Source of the DNA: CAZGAQ01 sp964523405
GTDB lineage: Bacteria; Planctomycetota; Phycisphaerae; UBA1845; Fen-1342
Assembly: GCA_964523405.1 (NCBI GenBank)
Contig: CAZGAQ010000054.1
Location: 1 to 22,109 of the forward strand
DNA length: 22,109 bases
Reading direction: 5' to 3'
Below, piece after piece: positions 1 to 7,991 of this stretch; the stretch's first letter is position 1; each line of letters opens with the position of its first letter. The notes below the pieces were generated by a model. That model had not been told where the DNA came from and ran no database searches. It was given only the letters and a program-made list of their open reading frames with translations. Both the position numbers and the translations under genes were made by a program.

Positions 1-40
1 CCACAAAGTCGCCGGCCAGGAGCAGAATCTTCTTGGACAT
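1..40 (-). CDS. DJ-1/PfpI family protein, N-terminal fragment (cut by window edge)
   Basis: Only the first 13 codons lie inside the window. They start at the ATG complementary to 38-40 and read MSKKILLLAGDFV. A short basic start followed by a hydrophobic strand ending in GDFV (or GDYV) is the typical opening of DJ-1/PfpI family proteins (class I glutamine amidotransferase-like fold; deglycase, chaperone or protease-like roles). A GAGG ribosome site lies at 47-50, six bases before the start, which supports a real gene. It is divergent from the HerA-like gene. The catalytic Cys region is outside the window, so the family call rests on a short stretch and is tentative. Confidence 0.5.
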   Translation of the reverse strand, partial: MSKKILLLAGDFV

Positions 41-92
41 TCGGCACCTCGTTTGGGGACACATCGGTCGATCGTGGTCCGCTTGCGTAGTC

Positions 93-98
93 ATCATA
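93..98 (-). promoter_or_regulatory. possible -10 box for the leftward DJ-1-like gene
   Basis: On the minus strand this hexamer reads TATGAT, five of six matches to the TATAAT consensus, in an otherwise GC-rich gap. It would give a 5' untranslated leader of roughly 45 bases. No good -35 hexamer is visible 16-18 bases upstream, so this is weak. Confidence 0.25.
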
Positions 99-154
99 GC
101 GGGGTCCGGACGGGGGGTCCGCCAAGCGGCGGGGATGCGCGGGTGGGGGCATCG

Positions 155-174
155 GGCGCGGCTTTGACCGCGCC
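155..174. other. perfect 7-bp stem-loop in the divergent gap before the HerA-like gene
   Basis: GGCGCGG (155-161) and CCGCGCC (168-174) are exact reverse complements around the six-base loop CTTTGA. There is no T-run next to it, so it is not a classical terminator. It lies in the 243-base gap between two divergent genes and could be a leader hairpin or a protein-binding site. It could also be chance in GC-rich DNA. Confidence 0.3.
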
Positions 175-283
175 GGGCCGGCTGGAAACCGGTTCCGCCG
201 CCAGAGCCCGGGGGGATTTGCGGGTCGGTGGGAGCGAAGGGAGGGCTGCCGGTGGTCGATAGTTCCAGGGAAGGAGTGTCGGC

Positions 284-2338
284 ATGGCGCAGGCACGCGA
301 TCCGCTGGAAATCGGACATGTTATCGGTGTTGCGGGCGACAGCATCGAGGTGCAGATCGGTGTGCCCGATTTGTGTCTCGAGCATGGCGGGCACATCTAC
401 CGCGTCGGTCGGCTGGGAACGTACGTTACCCTGCCGATGCACCGCAACACGCTGATCGGGTACGTGACGAGCGTGGGGGTGAAGGGCGACCTGGAACCCG
501 GGCCGGACCCGGAGCAGCCGCGGTACATCAGCCTGACGGCGCAGCTCATCGGGACGGTGTACGGGGACAAGTTCACGCGCGGCGTGAACGAGTATCCGAC
601 GATCGGCGACCCCGTGCACCTCGGCGTCGAGGACGATTTCAAGGTCATCTTCGGCACGTTTGACGAACTGGCTACGGGCGGCGGGGAGCGCAAGGCGTTC
701 TCGTTCGGGCGTTTCGCGGTGAACACGGATTTCGAGGTGCGGGCGCTGGGCAAGGAGTTCTTCGCCAAGCACGTGGCGGTGATGGGGAACAGCGGTTCAG
801 GCAAGTCGGTCACGACGACGAAGATCCTGTACGAGGCGATGCGCCTGCCGCACACGCAGATCGTGATGTTCGACATGCACGGCGAGTACCGGGCGGCGTT
901 CAGCGACGCGGACGGCAATCCGTTGCCGAACGTGACGTACCTGTCCGACCGCAACCTGGTCATGCCGTACTGGATGCTGCGTTACGAGGAGTTCGAGCAG
1001 CTCTTCGTCGACACCAACAACCCCATCAACGTGAATGCGCAGCGCGTGTTTCTGCGGCAGGCGTTTGAGAAGCTCAAGGGACAGGCCGCGAGCGAGCTGG
1101 ATCTGACGACGGAGTTCACGATCGACACGCCGCTGTATTACCCGATCCAGGCGCTGAAGACGTACGCCGAGAACATGAACGACGCGCGCTTCGTGCTGAA
1201 CTCGGAGAACTACGCCTTCGCGCGGCTGCCGTTCCGCCAGCTTCCGGTCGACGAGCAGGAGCAGATGCTGCTGACGCGGCGCATGGAGTTCAACCGCGGA
1301 AACGCCGAGGGCGAGGTGCCGCACGCGACGTATTTCGGCAAGCTCCTCGGCCTGGTCAACCAGCTCGAAACCCGGCTCAACGACCGCCGCTACGACTTCC
1401 TCTTGCGGCCCTTCCAACAGGCGGCGCGCAACGAGGACCTGGCGCCGTTCCTGCGGGCGGACGACGCACCGGGGATGATCAGCCGCAGCGTGGCGGCGGT
1501 GATCCGGCAAATGCTGGGACGGCTGGGGGCGCGGAAGAACCTGACGATCGTGGACCTGTCGGGCCTGCCGTTCGACGTGGTGGACATCACGGTCGCCGTG
1601 CTGACGCGAACATTGTTCGACTACAACTTCTGGGCGCCGCCGGAGGTGCGTCAGCCGTTCGTGCTGGTGTTCGAGGAGGCCCACAACTACCTGCCGCGCG
1701 TGAACCGCCGCGAGCGCATGTTTGCCCGCGACGCGGTCGAGAAGGTCGCCAAAGAAGGCCGCAAGTACGGCGTGTCGGCCATGATCGTCACGCAGCGGCC
1801 GAGCGAAATCTCCGAGACGATTCTGAGTCAGTGCAACTCGATGGTCCTGATGCGGATGAACAACCCGGACGACCAGGACTACGTCGCGCGCGTGGTGAGT
1901 GACCAGTTCCGCAGCCTGATCACGCTGCTCCCCAGCATGAAGCCCGGCGAGGCGTTCGTGATCGGCGATTCGGTGCTGATGCCGATGCGCACGCTGATCG
2001 ATCTGCCGCCGCGCTTGCCGCGCAGCGGGGACGTAGACTTCTACAAGCTCTGGCAGTCCGGCTGCGCCGACGGCGACGTGGAGTGGATTCTGGATCGCTG
2101 GTGGCGGCAGGACCGCGGCTGCGTGAATCGCGAGACGCTGGAGGAGCACGGGGCCGTGCCGCGCGCGGACAGCCCGCCGGTGGCCCTGGTTCCCGAAAAG
2201 CCCGCCGAGGATCAGCCGGAGGACGGTGCTGGGCCGCGACCGACGACGCCCGAAGCCCAGTCGCACCGCATGTCGACAGGCGTGCAGCAGCGGCTGGCGG
2301 AACTGGCGGCGATGCTGGCGTCGGAGCAGAATCAGTAG
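284..2338 (+). CDS. HerA-like ATPase (HAS-barrel plus FtsK/HerA-type P-loop motor, DUF87)
   Basis: A 684-residue protein of the HerA/COG0433 family. These are ring-forming, DNA-translocating ATPases of the FtsK-HerA superfamily, best known for working with the NurA nuclease in DNA end processing and, in some bacteria, with effector subunits in phage defence. The N-terminal ~100 residues look like the HAS barrel. Walker A is GNSGSGKS at residues 168-175, followed by MFDMHGEY. Walker B is VLVFEEAHNYLP from about residue 460, with Glu464/465. The stretch KEGRKYGVSAMIVTQRPSEIS near 490-510 is the conserved sensor/arginine-finger region. The C-terminal ~100 residues are Pro/Ala-rich and probably disordered. 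The start is set by AAGGAG at 271-276, seven bases before ATG. No nurA, SIR2 or DUF4297 partner is seen beside it, so its role here is open. Confidence 0.9.
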   Translation: MAQARDPLEIGHVIGVAGDSIEVQIGVPDLCLEHGGHIYRVGRLGTYVTLPMHRNTLIGYVTSVGVKGDLEPGPDPEQPRYISLTAQLIGTVYGDKFTRGVNEYPTIGDPVHLGVEDDFKVIFGTFDELATGGGERKAFSFGRFAVNTDFEVRALGKEFFAKHVAVMGNSGSGKSVTTTKILYEAMRLPHTQIVMFDMHGEYRAAFSDADGNPLPNVTYLSDRNLVMPYWMLRYEEFEQLFVDTNNPINVNAQRVFLRQAFEKLKGQAASELDLTTEFTIDTPLYYPIQALKTYAENMNDARFVLNSENYAFARLPFRQLPVDEQEQMLLTRRMEFNRGNAEGEVPHATYFGKLLGLVNQLETRLNDRRYDFLLRPFQQAARNEDLAPFLRADDAPGMISRSVAAVIRQMLGRLGARKNLTIVDLSGLPFDVVDITVAVLTRTLFDYNFWAPPEVRQPFVLVFEEAHNYLPRVNRRERMFARDAVEKVAKEGRKYGVSAMIVTQRPSEISETILSQCNSMVLMRMNNPDDQDYVARVVSDQFRSLITLLPSMKPGEAFVIGDSVLMPMRTLIDLPPRLPRSGDVDFYKLWQSGCADGDVEWILDRWWRQDRGCVNRETLEEHGAVPRADSPPVALVPEKPAEDQPEDGAGPRPTTPEAQSHRMSTGVQQRLAELAAMLASEQNQ

Positions 2339-2369
2339 GCTGGTCGGGGGGGTTGGCGTGGCGCGCGGC

Positions 2370-3740
2370 TCAGTCCGCGGTCAGCAGCAGCGCGATGAAA
2401 CGATCGAGCAGGCGCTGCAGCGTGGGGACGGGCACGCGCGACTCCAGGCCACCGGTCACAATTGCCAGGCGATTGGCCAGCACCTGCAGGTCCAGGCCGA
2501 AGCCGGGTTGGGGGACGACCGTCCGCACATAGTAGAAGTGCCGCAGTGTTTGGCCGCACAGTGTGGTCAGCGACGGCGTGAAATCGCCGAGCAGGCCGAA
2601 GGGCAGCGACATGGGGCAGCGGACGCCCATCTGCGGGCGTGGCCTGGCCCCTGGGGGAAAGGCCGCGCGCACGAGTGCCGCGAGATACGCGGTTGGCAGA
2701 CGCGTTGTCAACCAGGCGGAGAGGGCTTCGCGCAGGTCGGTCTCGGCTCGCCGGTGTGCGTCCATCTGCTGGCGGACGTACGCGGCCACCGCGGTGCGGT
2801 GGGGCGCGAGGTGCACGGGAACGGCGATGGGCAGCGCGACCGTGAAGTTGTGGCAGATGACGTCGGGGTGGGTGCGCCGGCCGTCAATGTAGCTCATGAA
2901 CGTGTAGTCGCGCGGGGCGCCGCGGTACGGCCGCACCAGCTCGTCCAGCGCCCGCAGCCCGGTGGCGCGGAGGTAGTCGCTGAGGCGGGCATCCGGGCAG
3001 ACCTGAGCCGCGTTCTGCGCGACTTGCCGCATCTCCGCGGGCTCCAGCACGCGCAGCACGTAGCGCAGTCGGCCCGGGCGCGCGGGCAGCGGCGTCAGCG
3101 CGAGTTGGCGGCCGGGTTTGCGGCGCGGCGTATCGGGCTGCAGGCCGGCCCGCAGCAGGGCGCGGCGCTTCGGCCAGGGGAGGCTGCGCAGCAGGTCGCC
3201 GAAGTCGTCGCGGTCCTCCTGGCCCGCACTGGTCAGCGTAGTGGGGTCCGGTTGCTCGCGGAACAGGCGGTCCAGTTCAACGAGTACACGCTGATAGCCG
3301 CGGCCGTCCATCAGGGCGTGTGGCCAGCGGACGAGCAGAATGTCGCCATGTTCGTCGCCGCGCACGATGTCGAACTGCAGCGGGGCCACGTCGAATGCGC
3401 GCAGCGGCGTGTTGAGCAGGTCCTCGCACTTGGCGTGCACGGCCGCGGACGTGTGCTCGGCGAGCGTGTGCAGGCGGATCACGCGGCGCGGGTCGGGGCG
3501 CGGGCCGTCGAGGCGCCAGCGCGGGCGGCCGGTGAAGAGGTTGAGCTCCCGGCGGGCGGCCAGCACGGGGAAGACGCGCCACAAGGCGGTCACCGCGTGC
3601 GTGAAAGCGGGGACGTCGAGCTCGCCGGCCAGGTGGAGTTGTCCTTGCGCTGTGGCCCCCGGTAGGCCCATGCGGCGCATCGCATCGTCCGCGGCGAAGA
3701 AGGTCAGGTCGGCCGGGTTGGGCTCGAGGTAGCGTCTCAC
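2370..3740 (-). CDS. condensation/WS-DGAT-like acyltransferase, paralogue A
   Basis: A 456-residue protein resembling the CoA-dependent acyltransferase superfamily (NRPS condensation domains, PapA and wax-ester-synthase/DGAT enzymes), which moves an acyl group from a thioester to a hydroxyl or amine. The catalytic motif HxxxDG is seen as WPHALMDGRG, with His141, Asp145 and Gly146. Later blocks, HNFTVALPIAVPV and a C-terminal PGFGLDLQVLANRLAI stretch, match the second half of the two-lobed fold. No membrane segment or signal peptide is visible. The GTG start (3738-3740) overlaps the TGA stop of the upstream paralogue as GTGA, so the two are probably translationally coupled and may act together. 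The substrate cannot be told from sequence. It converges with the HerA-like gene across a 31-base gap. Confidence 0.75.
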   Translation of the reverse strand: MRRYLEPNPADLTFFAADDAMRRMGLPGATAQGQLHLAGELDVPAFTHAVTALWRVFPVLAARRELNLFTGRPRWRLDGPRPDPRRVIRLHTLAEHTSAAVHAKCEDLLNTPLRAFDVAPLQFDIVRGDEHGDILLVRWPHALMDGRGYQRVLVELDRLFREQPDPTTLTSAGQEDRDDFGDLLRSLPWPKRRALLRAGLQPDTPRRKPGRQLALTPLPARPGRLRYVLRVLEPAEMRQVAQNAAQVCPDARLSDYLRATGLRALDELVRPYRGAPRDYTFMSYIDGRRTHPDVICHNFTVALPIAVPVHLAPHRTAVAAYVRQQMDAHRRAETDLREALSAWLTTRLPTAYLAALVRAAFPPGARPRPQMGVRCPMSLPFGLLGDFTPSLTTLCGQTLRHFYYVRTVVPQPGFGLDLQVLANRLAIVTGGLESRVPVPTLQRLLDRFIALLLTAD

Positions 3741-5107
3741 GGCAATTCCAGCAAAGCGACCACGAAGCGGTCCAGCAAGGCTCCCAAGGTCGCCGGTGAC
3801 ACGCGGTTTTCGAAGCAGACGGCGGTCGCGTTCAGCCGCGTCTCGGTCATGTTCACTTCGAGGGCGAAGCCGACGTCGGCCGGTGGCGGGCGGCAGCCGA
3901 AGTAGTTGGTAAGGGGTACGCCGCAGTAGGTCGGCATGGTGCGAGCCGAGGGGGCCATGAAGCCGAAGGGCAGCGACGGAGCGGGGGCGCCCGGGCGGGC
4001 GGCGATCGTGCGGCCGGGTCGCAAGCGATCACGCATGATGCGGGCGAGCCACGCGGTCGGGGCGCGCGTGATGCCCCAGAGCAGGGCGAGGTCGCGCGTG
4101 GTCGTGTCGGCCTGCAGATGCGCGAGCATCTGGTCGCGGATGGCGTCGGCGACCAGGCGACGATCGTGCGCGACAGTGACAGGTACCGCGGCCGGGAGGA
4201 CGTTGAAGAGATTGTGGCAGCCGGGGGTCTTGAGCTTGCGTCCGCGGCGGTCGATGAAGTTCATCGTCGTGTAGACGGCGTCCGCGGGCGGAGGCGTGGG
4301 CATGCTCTCGTGCAACGCGCGGATCGCGCAGGCCCGCAAGTAGTCCCCCAGACGGGCGAGGCCGCAGACGCGGACAGCGACGTCCCGCACGCGCACCGCT
4401 TCCTCGGCCGGCAGGCGGCGCTGCAGGAAGCGCAGGGCGCCGAGGTGCGCGGGCAGCGGGGCGTCGGTGAGGCGCGCGATGCGCTGGTCGCGCCAGGTGT
4501 GGTCGCGCCACGCGGCGCGAATCAGGCGCAGGCGTTGTCGCACAGGGATCTTCGCCAGTGTTTCGGCGAGGCCGTCGCGTTCCTCGTCGCCGGCGCTGGT
4601 CAACGTGGCGCGGTCCGGCGCGAGGGTGTACAAGCGGTCAATCTCCTCGATGAGTCCGGCACCGGCGCGGGCGTCCATGAGCCCGTGTGGCCAGCGGGCT
4701 ACGAGGACGTCGCCGGCGGGCAGACCGCGGAAGACACGGAACTGCATCGGCGCCTGGCGCACCGCGTCGAGCGGCTCGAGCAGCATCCGCTCGAAACGGG
4801 TCTGCCACTCTTCCCGCGTTGCGGGGGTGACGTGTTCGACGGCGATGACGTGGCGCTCGTCCGCACGCGGCGGATCGAGCCGCCAGCGTGGCCGGCTGGT
4901 GAGCAGGTTCAGCTCGCGCCGGGCCGCGATGATCGGATAGCGCCGGGCGGCGGCGTGGACGGCGCGCGTGAAAGCGGCGACGTCGAGCGCGCCGGCCAGT
5001 TCGAGCACCAGGTGGACGTTGCTGCCCGGCAATTCGGGGCGGTGCAGCGCGGCGTCGGCCGCGAGGTAGAGGAGGTCAAGCGGGTTGGGGTACTGGTAGT
5101 GTGCCAC
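3737..5107 (-). CDS. condensation/WS-DGAT-like acyltransferase, paralogue B
   Basis: A tandem paralogue of the next gene downstream, 456 residues from the GTG at 5105-5107. The shared framework includes YPNPLDLLYLAADAAL near the start (EPNPADLTFFAADDAM in the paralogue), AARRELNLLTSRPRWRLD, the catalytic block WPHGLMDARAG and HNLFNVLPAAVPV. An open frame extends upstream to 5269, but the GTG start is preferred for three reasons. The extra 54 residues have no counterpart in the paralogue. They span a perfect palindrome. And the GTG start puts the catalytic His at residue 141 and Asp at 145, exactly as in paralogue A. The ribosome site is weak (GGAA). The Gly after the catalytic Asp is Ala here (HxxxDA), which may tune or reduce activity. 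Substrate unknown. Confidence 0.72.
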   Translation of the reverse strand: MAHYQYPNPLDLLYLAADAALHRPELPGSNVHLVLELAGALDVAAFTRAVHAAARRYPIIAARRELNLLTSRPRWRLDPPRADERHVIAVEHVTPATREEWQTRFERMLLEPLDAVRQAPMQFRVFRGLPAGDVLVARWPHGLMDARAGAGLIEEIDRLYTLAPDRATLTSAGDEERDGLAETLAKIPVRQRLRLIRAAWRDHTWRDQRIARLTDAPLPAHLGALRFLQRRLPAEEAVRVRDVAVRVCGLARLGDYLRACAIRALHESMPTPPPADAVYTTMNFIDRRGRKLKTPGCHNLFNVLPAAVPVTVAHDRRLVADAIRDQMLAHLQADTTTRDLALLWGITRAPTAWLARIMRDRLRPGRTIAARPGAPAPSLPFGFMAPSARTMPTYCGVPLTNYFGCRPPPADVGFALEVNMTETRLNATAVCFENRVSPATLGALLDRFVVALLELP

Positions 5108-5190
5108 GCCAGATTCCGGAGCAGTTTCACAGTCCGCGTGCCCGACCGCCTGCCGCGACTCGGTGAGCAGTGCAGCTTGCCGAGGACCAA

Positions 5191-5213
5191 GCCACTGCTG
5201 ACGCAGCAGTGGC
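5191..5213. repeat. perfect 10-bp palindromic stem-loop, REP-like
   Basis: GCCACTGCTG (5191-5200) and CAGCAGTGGC (5204-5213) are exact reverse complements around a three-base loop, followed on the plus strand by ACACCGG. It lies in the 195-base gap between the GT-C-type gene and acyltransferase B, about 85 bases upstream of that start. No T-run follows on either strand, so it is not a standard intrinsic terminator. Its form suits a repetitive extragenic palindrome or an RNA processing/stability hairpin. Only one copy was noticed in this window. Confidence 0.6.
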
Positions 5214-5302
5214 ACACCGGATCGCTCCCGAGGCTCGTTGAGGGGGCGATGGCCCAGTCGATGCGGCACTGTACGCGCCGGGGGCGGGCGCGTGAAGAGG
5301 TA

Positions 5303-7111
5303 TCACTGGTACGGGTTGGGCAGGGACAGCTCAGGCAGAATGAGCGTCTCGCCGACGGCTGGTGGGGTGATGCGGCGCAAAGCGCCGCCCTGGTACGCCA
5401 GGAATTGCCAGACGGGGTCGTCGAGGCTCCGGGTGAAGCGGAACTGCACGCGGTGGACGCCCTCCGGCTCGGTCTCCAGGATCGTGGCCGTGAAGGCGGG
5501 CGTGGTGCAGGTCGTCCCGACCGGCGGCGGGGTGCGGCTCGTGCAGAGCACCAGCTCGATGGCGTTGCTGCGCAGCGGATACGAGTGGCTTGTGACGGTC
5601 AGCGTCGCGTCGTCGTCGCGCCGGCACGCTAGGCTGCGCCCGCCGAACTGGAGGGGGTAGAAGCGCGTCCCGCAGTCGCCGTGCATCACGCGCCAAGCTA
5701 GCGGCATGATCAGCGGCTGCAGCGGTGAAGGGGAGTTCAGCAGGATGACTTCACGCGGCGTCGCCGCGGACCGATCAACAGCGGCGCTTCGCGTGACCTC
5801 GCGGTCATGACCGGCCACGAAAGACAGGGCGCGGCCGCGGAGCCAGTTGGCCGGCAGGGCGCCGACGATGCCGGGAATGAGCACGCCGAGGGCGACGGTT
5901 GCGATCGGGACGCGCCAGCGCCAGCCCCAGGTGCGCAGCGGCCGCCAGCGGTGCAGGAACAGCCCGGCCAGGATCGCAGTGCCGATGCTGGGCATCATCC
6001 AGAGGCGTTCGGACAGCGGTCCGCCGGCCTCGATGAGGAGCGTAATTGCGACCCAGCCGGCGACGAACGTGACGTGGCGGTTCCAGCGCGTTACATGCAG
6101 GATGACGACGAGGGAGGGGATGAGGACGACGGTGGCGACGATCGCCAACAGCCAGCTCAGGTCCGGGCGGATCATCAGGATGCCGCTGGGGAACCCGAAG
6201 AAGAGATTGAGCAGGGCGGCGGGGATGCTGATGACGAGGCGGCGCAAGTAGGCCGGCGGGTTCTGCCAGGGGGCGGGGTACTCGATGCAGTGGGCGCCGT
6301 AGCCGGCGGCGACGTAGAACACGAGGTACGCCACACTGAGTGCGCCGAAGATCCACAGGACGGGGCTGCGCAGGGTGCGAGCGATGGCCGTGCGTGCGGT
6401 TTCGCCGGGCACGCTGCCATAGACGAGGACGTAGAGGACGGCTAGGCCGGCGGTAGCCAGACCCGATTCCTTTGCGCCGCAGGCGAGCAGGAAGGCGATA
6501 ACGGCGGCGCCGAGCCAGACCAGGCCGCACGTGTGCAGGTACTTTCGTACGGCGAGGAGCGTCGCGACCGTAAAGACGGCCGCAATGAGCGAGTTGCGGT
6601 TGGCGATCCAGCCAACGGGGATGCCGTGGACGTCATCGAGGGCGACGATCGCGAAGGCCCACAGGGCTGCGGCCGGCGGCAGGTCCAGGCCGCGCAACAG
6701 CCGCCAGACGAGCAGCAGAAAGACGGCGAACCAGGCGAGGCTGGTAAGGTGGTATCCGGGGGCCCAATCGTGATAGAGGCGGTAGTCCAGCCAGATGGTG
6801 AAGCTCGTGATGGGGCGGAAAAAGCGCACGCGGCAGCCGGCGTCCGTCCACCAGGGCGGCGCGAACGCCTCGACCGTGCCCGGCGCGGGCGGCCGGGAGG
6901 CCATGAAGTCGTACAGGTTCCAGACCGGCAGCGTACCTTCGGGCACCAAACCGCGGAGTGCAGCCTGATGGAAGAAATCGTCCCACAGAAAGCCCCAGCG
7001 GAGGGCGGGCAGATGACTGGTCAGACCCAGCACGAGCAAGCTCGCGACGAGCCACGCGGCGCGACCGCCGGCGGGGCGCTGCGAACCGGCCGTGAGGGGC
7101 AGCGTGGTCAT
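5303..7111 (-). CDS. multi-pass membrane protein, GT-C-type glycosyltransferase candidate
   Basis: A 602-residue inner-membrane protein. After a first membrane helix (about residues 18-36) comes WGFLWDDFFHQ with Asp44-Asp45. This fits the acidic first-loop motif of GT-C glycosyltransferases (PMT/ArnT/TMTC-like), which use lipid-linked sugar donors on the outer side of the membrane. The next blocks, RPITSFTIWLDYRLY, then GYHLTSLAWFAVFLLLVWRLL, then IPVGWIANRNSLIAAVF, follow the usual order of bacterial members with RP(L/I)T and W(I)x(G/N)R(K/N)xL. About ten hydrophobic segments reach to near residue 425. The last ~170 residues are soluble and probably periplasmic. Its ATG directly abuts the TAG stop of the upstream acyltransferase gene (zero gap), so the two form one operon. 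The sugar and acceptor are unknown, and a non-enzymatic membrane protein cannot be ruled out. Confidence 0.6.
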   Translation of the reverse strand: MTTLPLTAGSQRPAGGRAAWLVASLLVLGLTSHLPALRWGFLWDDFFHQAALRGLVPEGTLPVWNLYDFMASRPPAPGTVEAFAPPWWTDAGCRVRFFRPITSFTIWLDYRLYHDWAPGYHLTSLAWFAVFLLLVWRLLRGLDLPPAAALWAFAIVALDDVHGIPVGWIANRNSLIAAVFTVATLLAVRKYLHTCGLVWLGAAVIAFLLACGAKESGLATAGLAVLYVLVYGSVPGETARTAIARTLRSPVLWIFGALSVAYLVFYVAAGYGAHCIEYPAPWQNPPAYLRRLVISIPAALLNLFFGFPSGILMIRPDLSWLLAIVATVVLIPSLVVILHVTRWNRHVTFVAGWVAITLLIEAGGPLSERLWMMPSIGTAILAGLFLHRWRPLRTWGWRWRVPIATVALGVLIPGIVGALPANWLRGRALSFVAGHDREVTRSAAVDRSAATPREVILLNSPSPLQPLIMPLAWRVMHGDCGTRFYPLQFGGRSLACRRDDDATLTVTSHSYPLRSNAIELVLCTSRTPPPVGTTCTTPAFTATILETEPEGVHRVQFRFTRSLDDPVWQFLAYQGGALRRITPPAVGETLILPELSLPNPYQ

Positions 7112-7927
7112 CTACAGCGTATCGCCAAGGGTGGGTAACTCACGGCGCCTGCGTGCGGGATTGCCCGCCCAGTATTCGTTCGGGCCGACCACCGTGTTCG
7201 GCAGCAGCAGCGAGCGCGTCTGAATGACGGCGCCGCGCCCGATGTGACAGCCCGGACAGATCACGGTCTCTGCGCCAACGACGGCTTCATCCTCGATGAC
7301 GACGCGCTTGAACAGCACGCGCTCGCGGTCGGCCACGTGACCGGCGATGATCGCGTTGAAGCCGATCGTCACATTGCGCCCGATCGTGATCAGGTGCGGA
7401 TCGAGCAGCAGCGGGGGGGTGACGAAAGCGGATTGGGAGCGGGGTCCGGCCGTCGCGCTGAGCAGCCAGCAGAAGGGCGGCAGGTTCGCGAAGGCGTGGA
7501 CGAGGAAGGCCGGGAACGGGGCCTCGTGGCGGGCCTTGGTGAGTGTCGCGAGCAGGGCCGAGAAGAGGACCGGCCAGGCGGGCAGCCGGTTCGTCAGTGA
7601 GTACTCCCCTTCGCGCGGCGTGGGGATGGGCAGACGGAGGAGCATGAGCAGCAGAAGATACCACGCATTGTAGAGCAGCACGAAACGGACGAGGGCGCGC
7701 CCCCAAGCGGCGACCTCACCGGCACTGACCTGCAGCAGACCATGGCGTGGCCACGCGTCGAGGATGTTGAAAATGCCGACCGTCAGGCAAAAGGCCGCGC
7801 CCCAGATGAACATCCGGACCACAATCTCGAGCAGGGTCAACCAGCGGAGGCTGACCGTGAGGTAGCGCGCCAGCGGCGGTGATGGTGGCGGTTCAGGGGA
7901 CGGCTCCGGCAGCGGGACATCGGGCAT
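7112..7927 (-). CDS. membrane-anchored hexapeptide-repeat (left-handed beta-helix) acyltransferase
   Basis: A 271-residue protein from ATG 7925-7927. The N-terminus is Pro-rich, followed by two hydrophobic segments at about residues 30-56 and 80-100, then a linker. From about residue 174 to 258 there is a left-handed beta-helix with hexapeptide repeats (ITIGRNVTIGFNAIIAGH, VVIEDEAVVGAETVICPG, HIGRGAVIQTRSLL), ending in the family's WAGNPAR motif. These enzymes transfer acetyl or longer acyl groups from a thioester to sugars or other acceptors, usually as trimers. His197 in the AGH turn may be the base. An in-frame TTG at 7952-7954 would add nine residues, but the ATG has an AAAGG site eight bases upstream and is preferred. 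The stop abuts the start of the GT-C-type gene, which suggests both modify one product. Confidence 0.75.
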   Translation of the reverse strand: MPDVPLPEPSPEPPPSPPLARYLTVSLRWLTLLEIVVRMFIWGAAFCLTVGIFNILDAWPRHGLLQVSAGEVAAWGRALVRFVLLYNAWYLLLLMLLRLPIPTPREGEYSLTNRLPAWPVLFSALLATLTKARHEAPFPAFLVHAFANLPPFCWLLSATAGPRSQSAFVTPPLLLDPHLITIGRNVTIGFNAIIAGHVADRERVLFKRVVIEDEAVVGAETVICPGCHIGRGAVIQTRSLLLPNTVVGPNEYWAGNPARRRRELPTLGDTL

Positions 7928-7991
7928 GGACTTCGCCTTTACGGGCGTCGCCAACGGTGCGGTGCGCCCGCCTGATCAGCGTGCCGGCGCG

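Noticed and set aside
284..2338. HerA-based phage defence system
   Set aside because: No SIR2, DUF4297, NurA or other effector gene is adjacent within the window, so a defence call would be unsupported.
5108..5269. 54-residue N-terminal extension of acyltransferase B
   Set aside because: It is absent from the paralogue, spans a perfect palindrome, and is not needed once the GTG at 5107 is used.
2226..5632. Long plus-strand frames (2226-3665, 4118-5632) opposite the two acyltransferases
   Set aside because: They are Arg/Gly/Ala/Val-rich with no motif or ribosome site. The opposite strand carries paralogous genes with matching catalytic residues.
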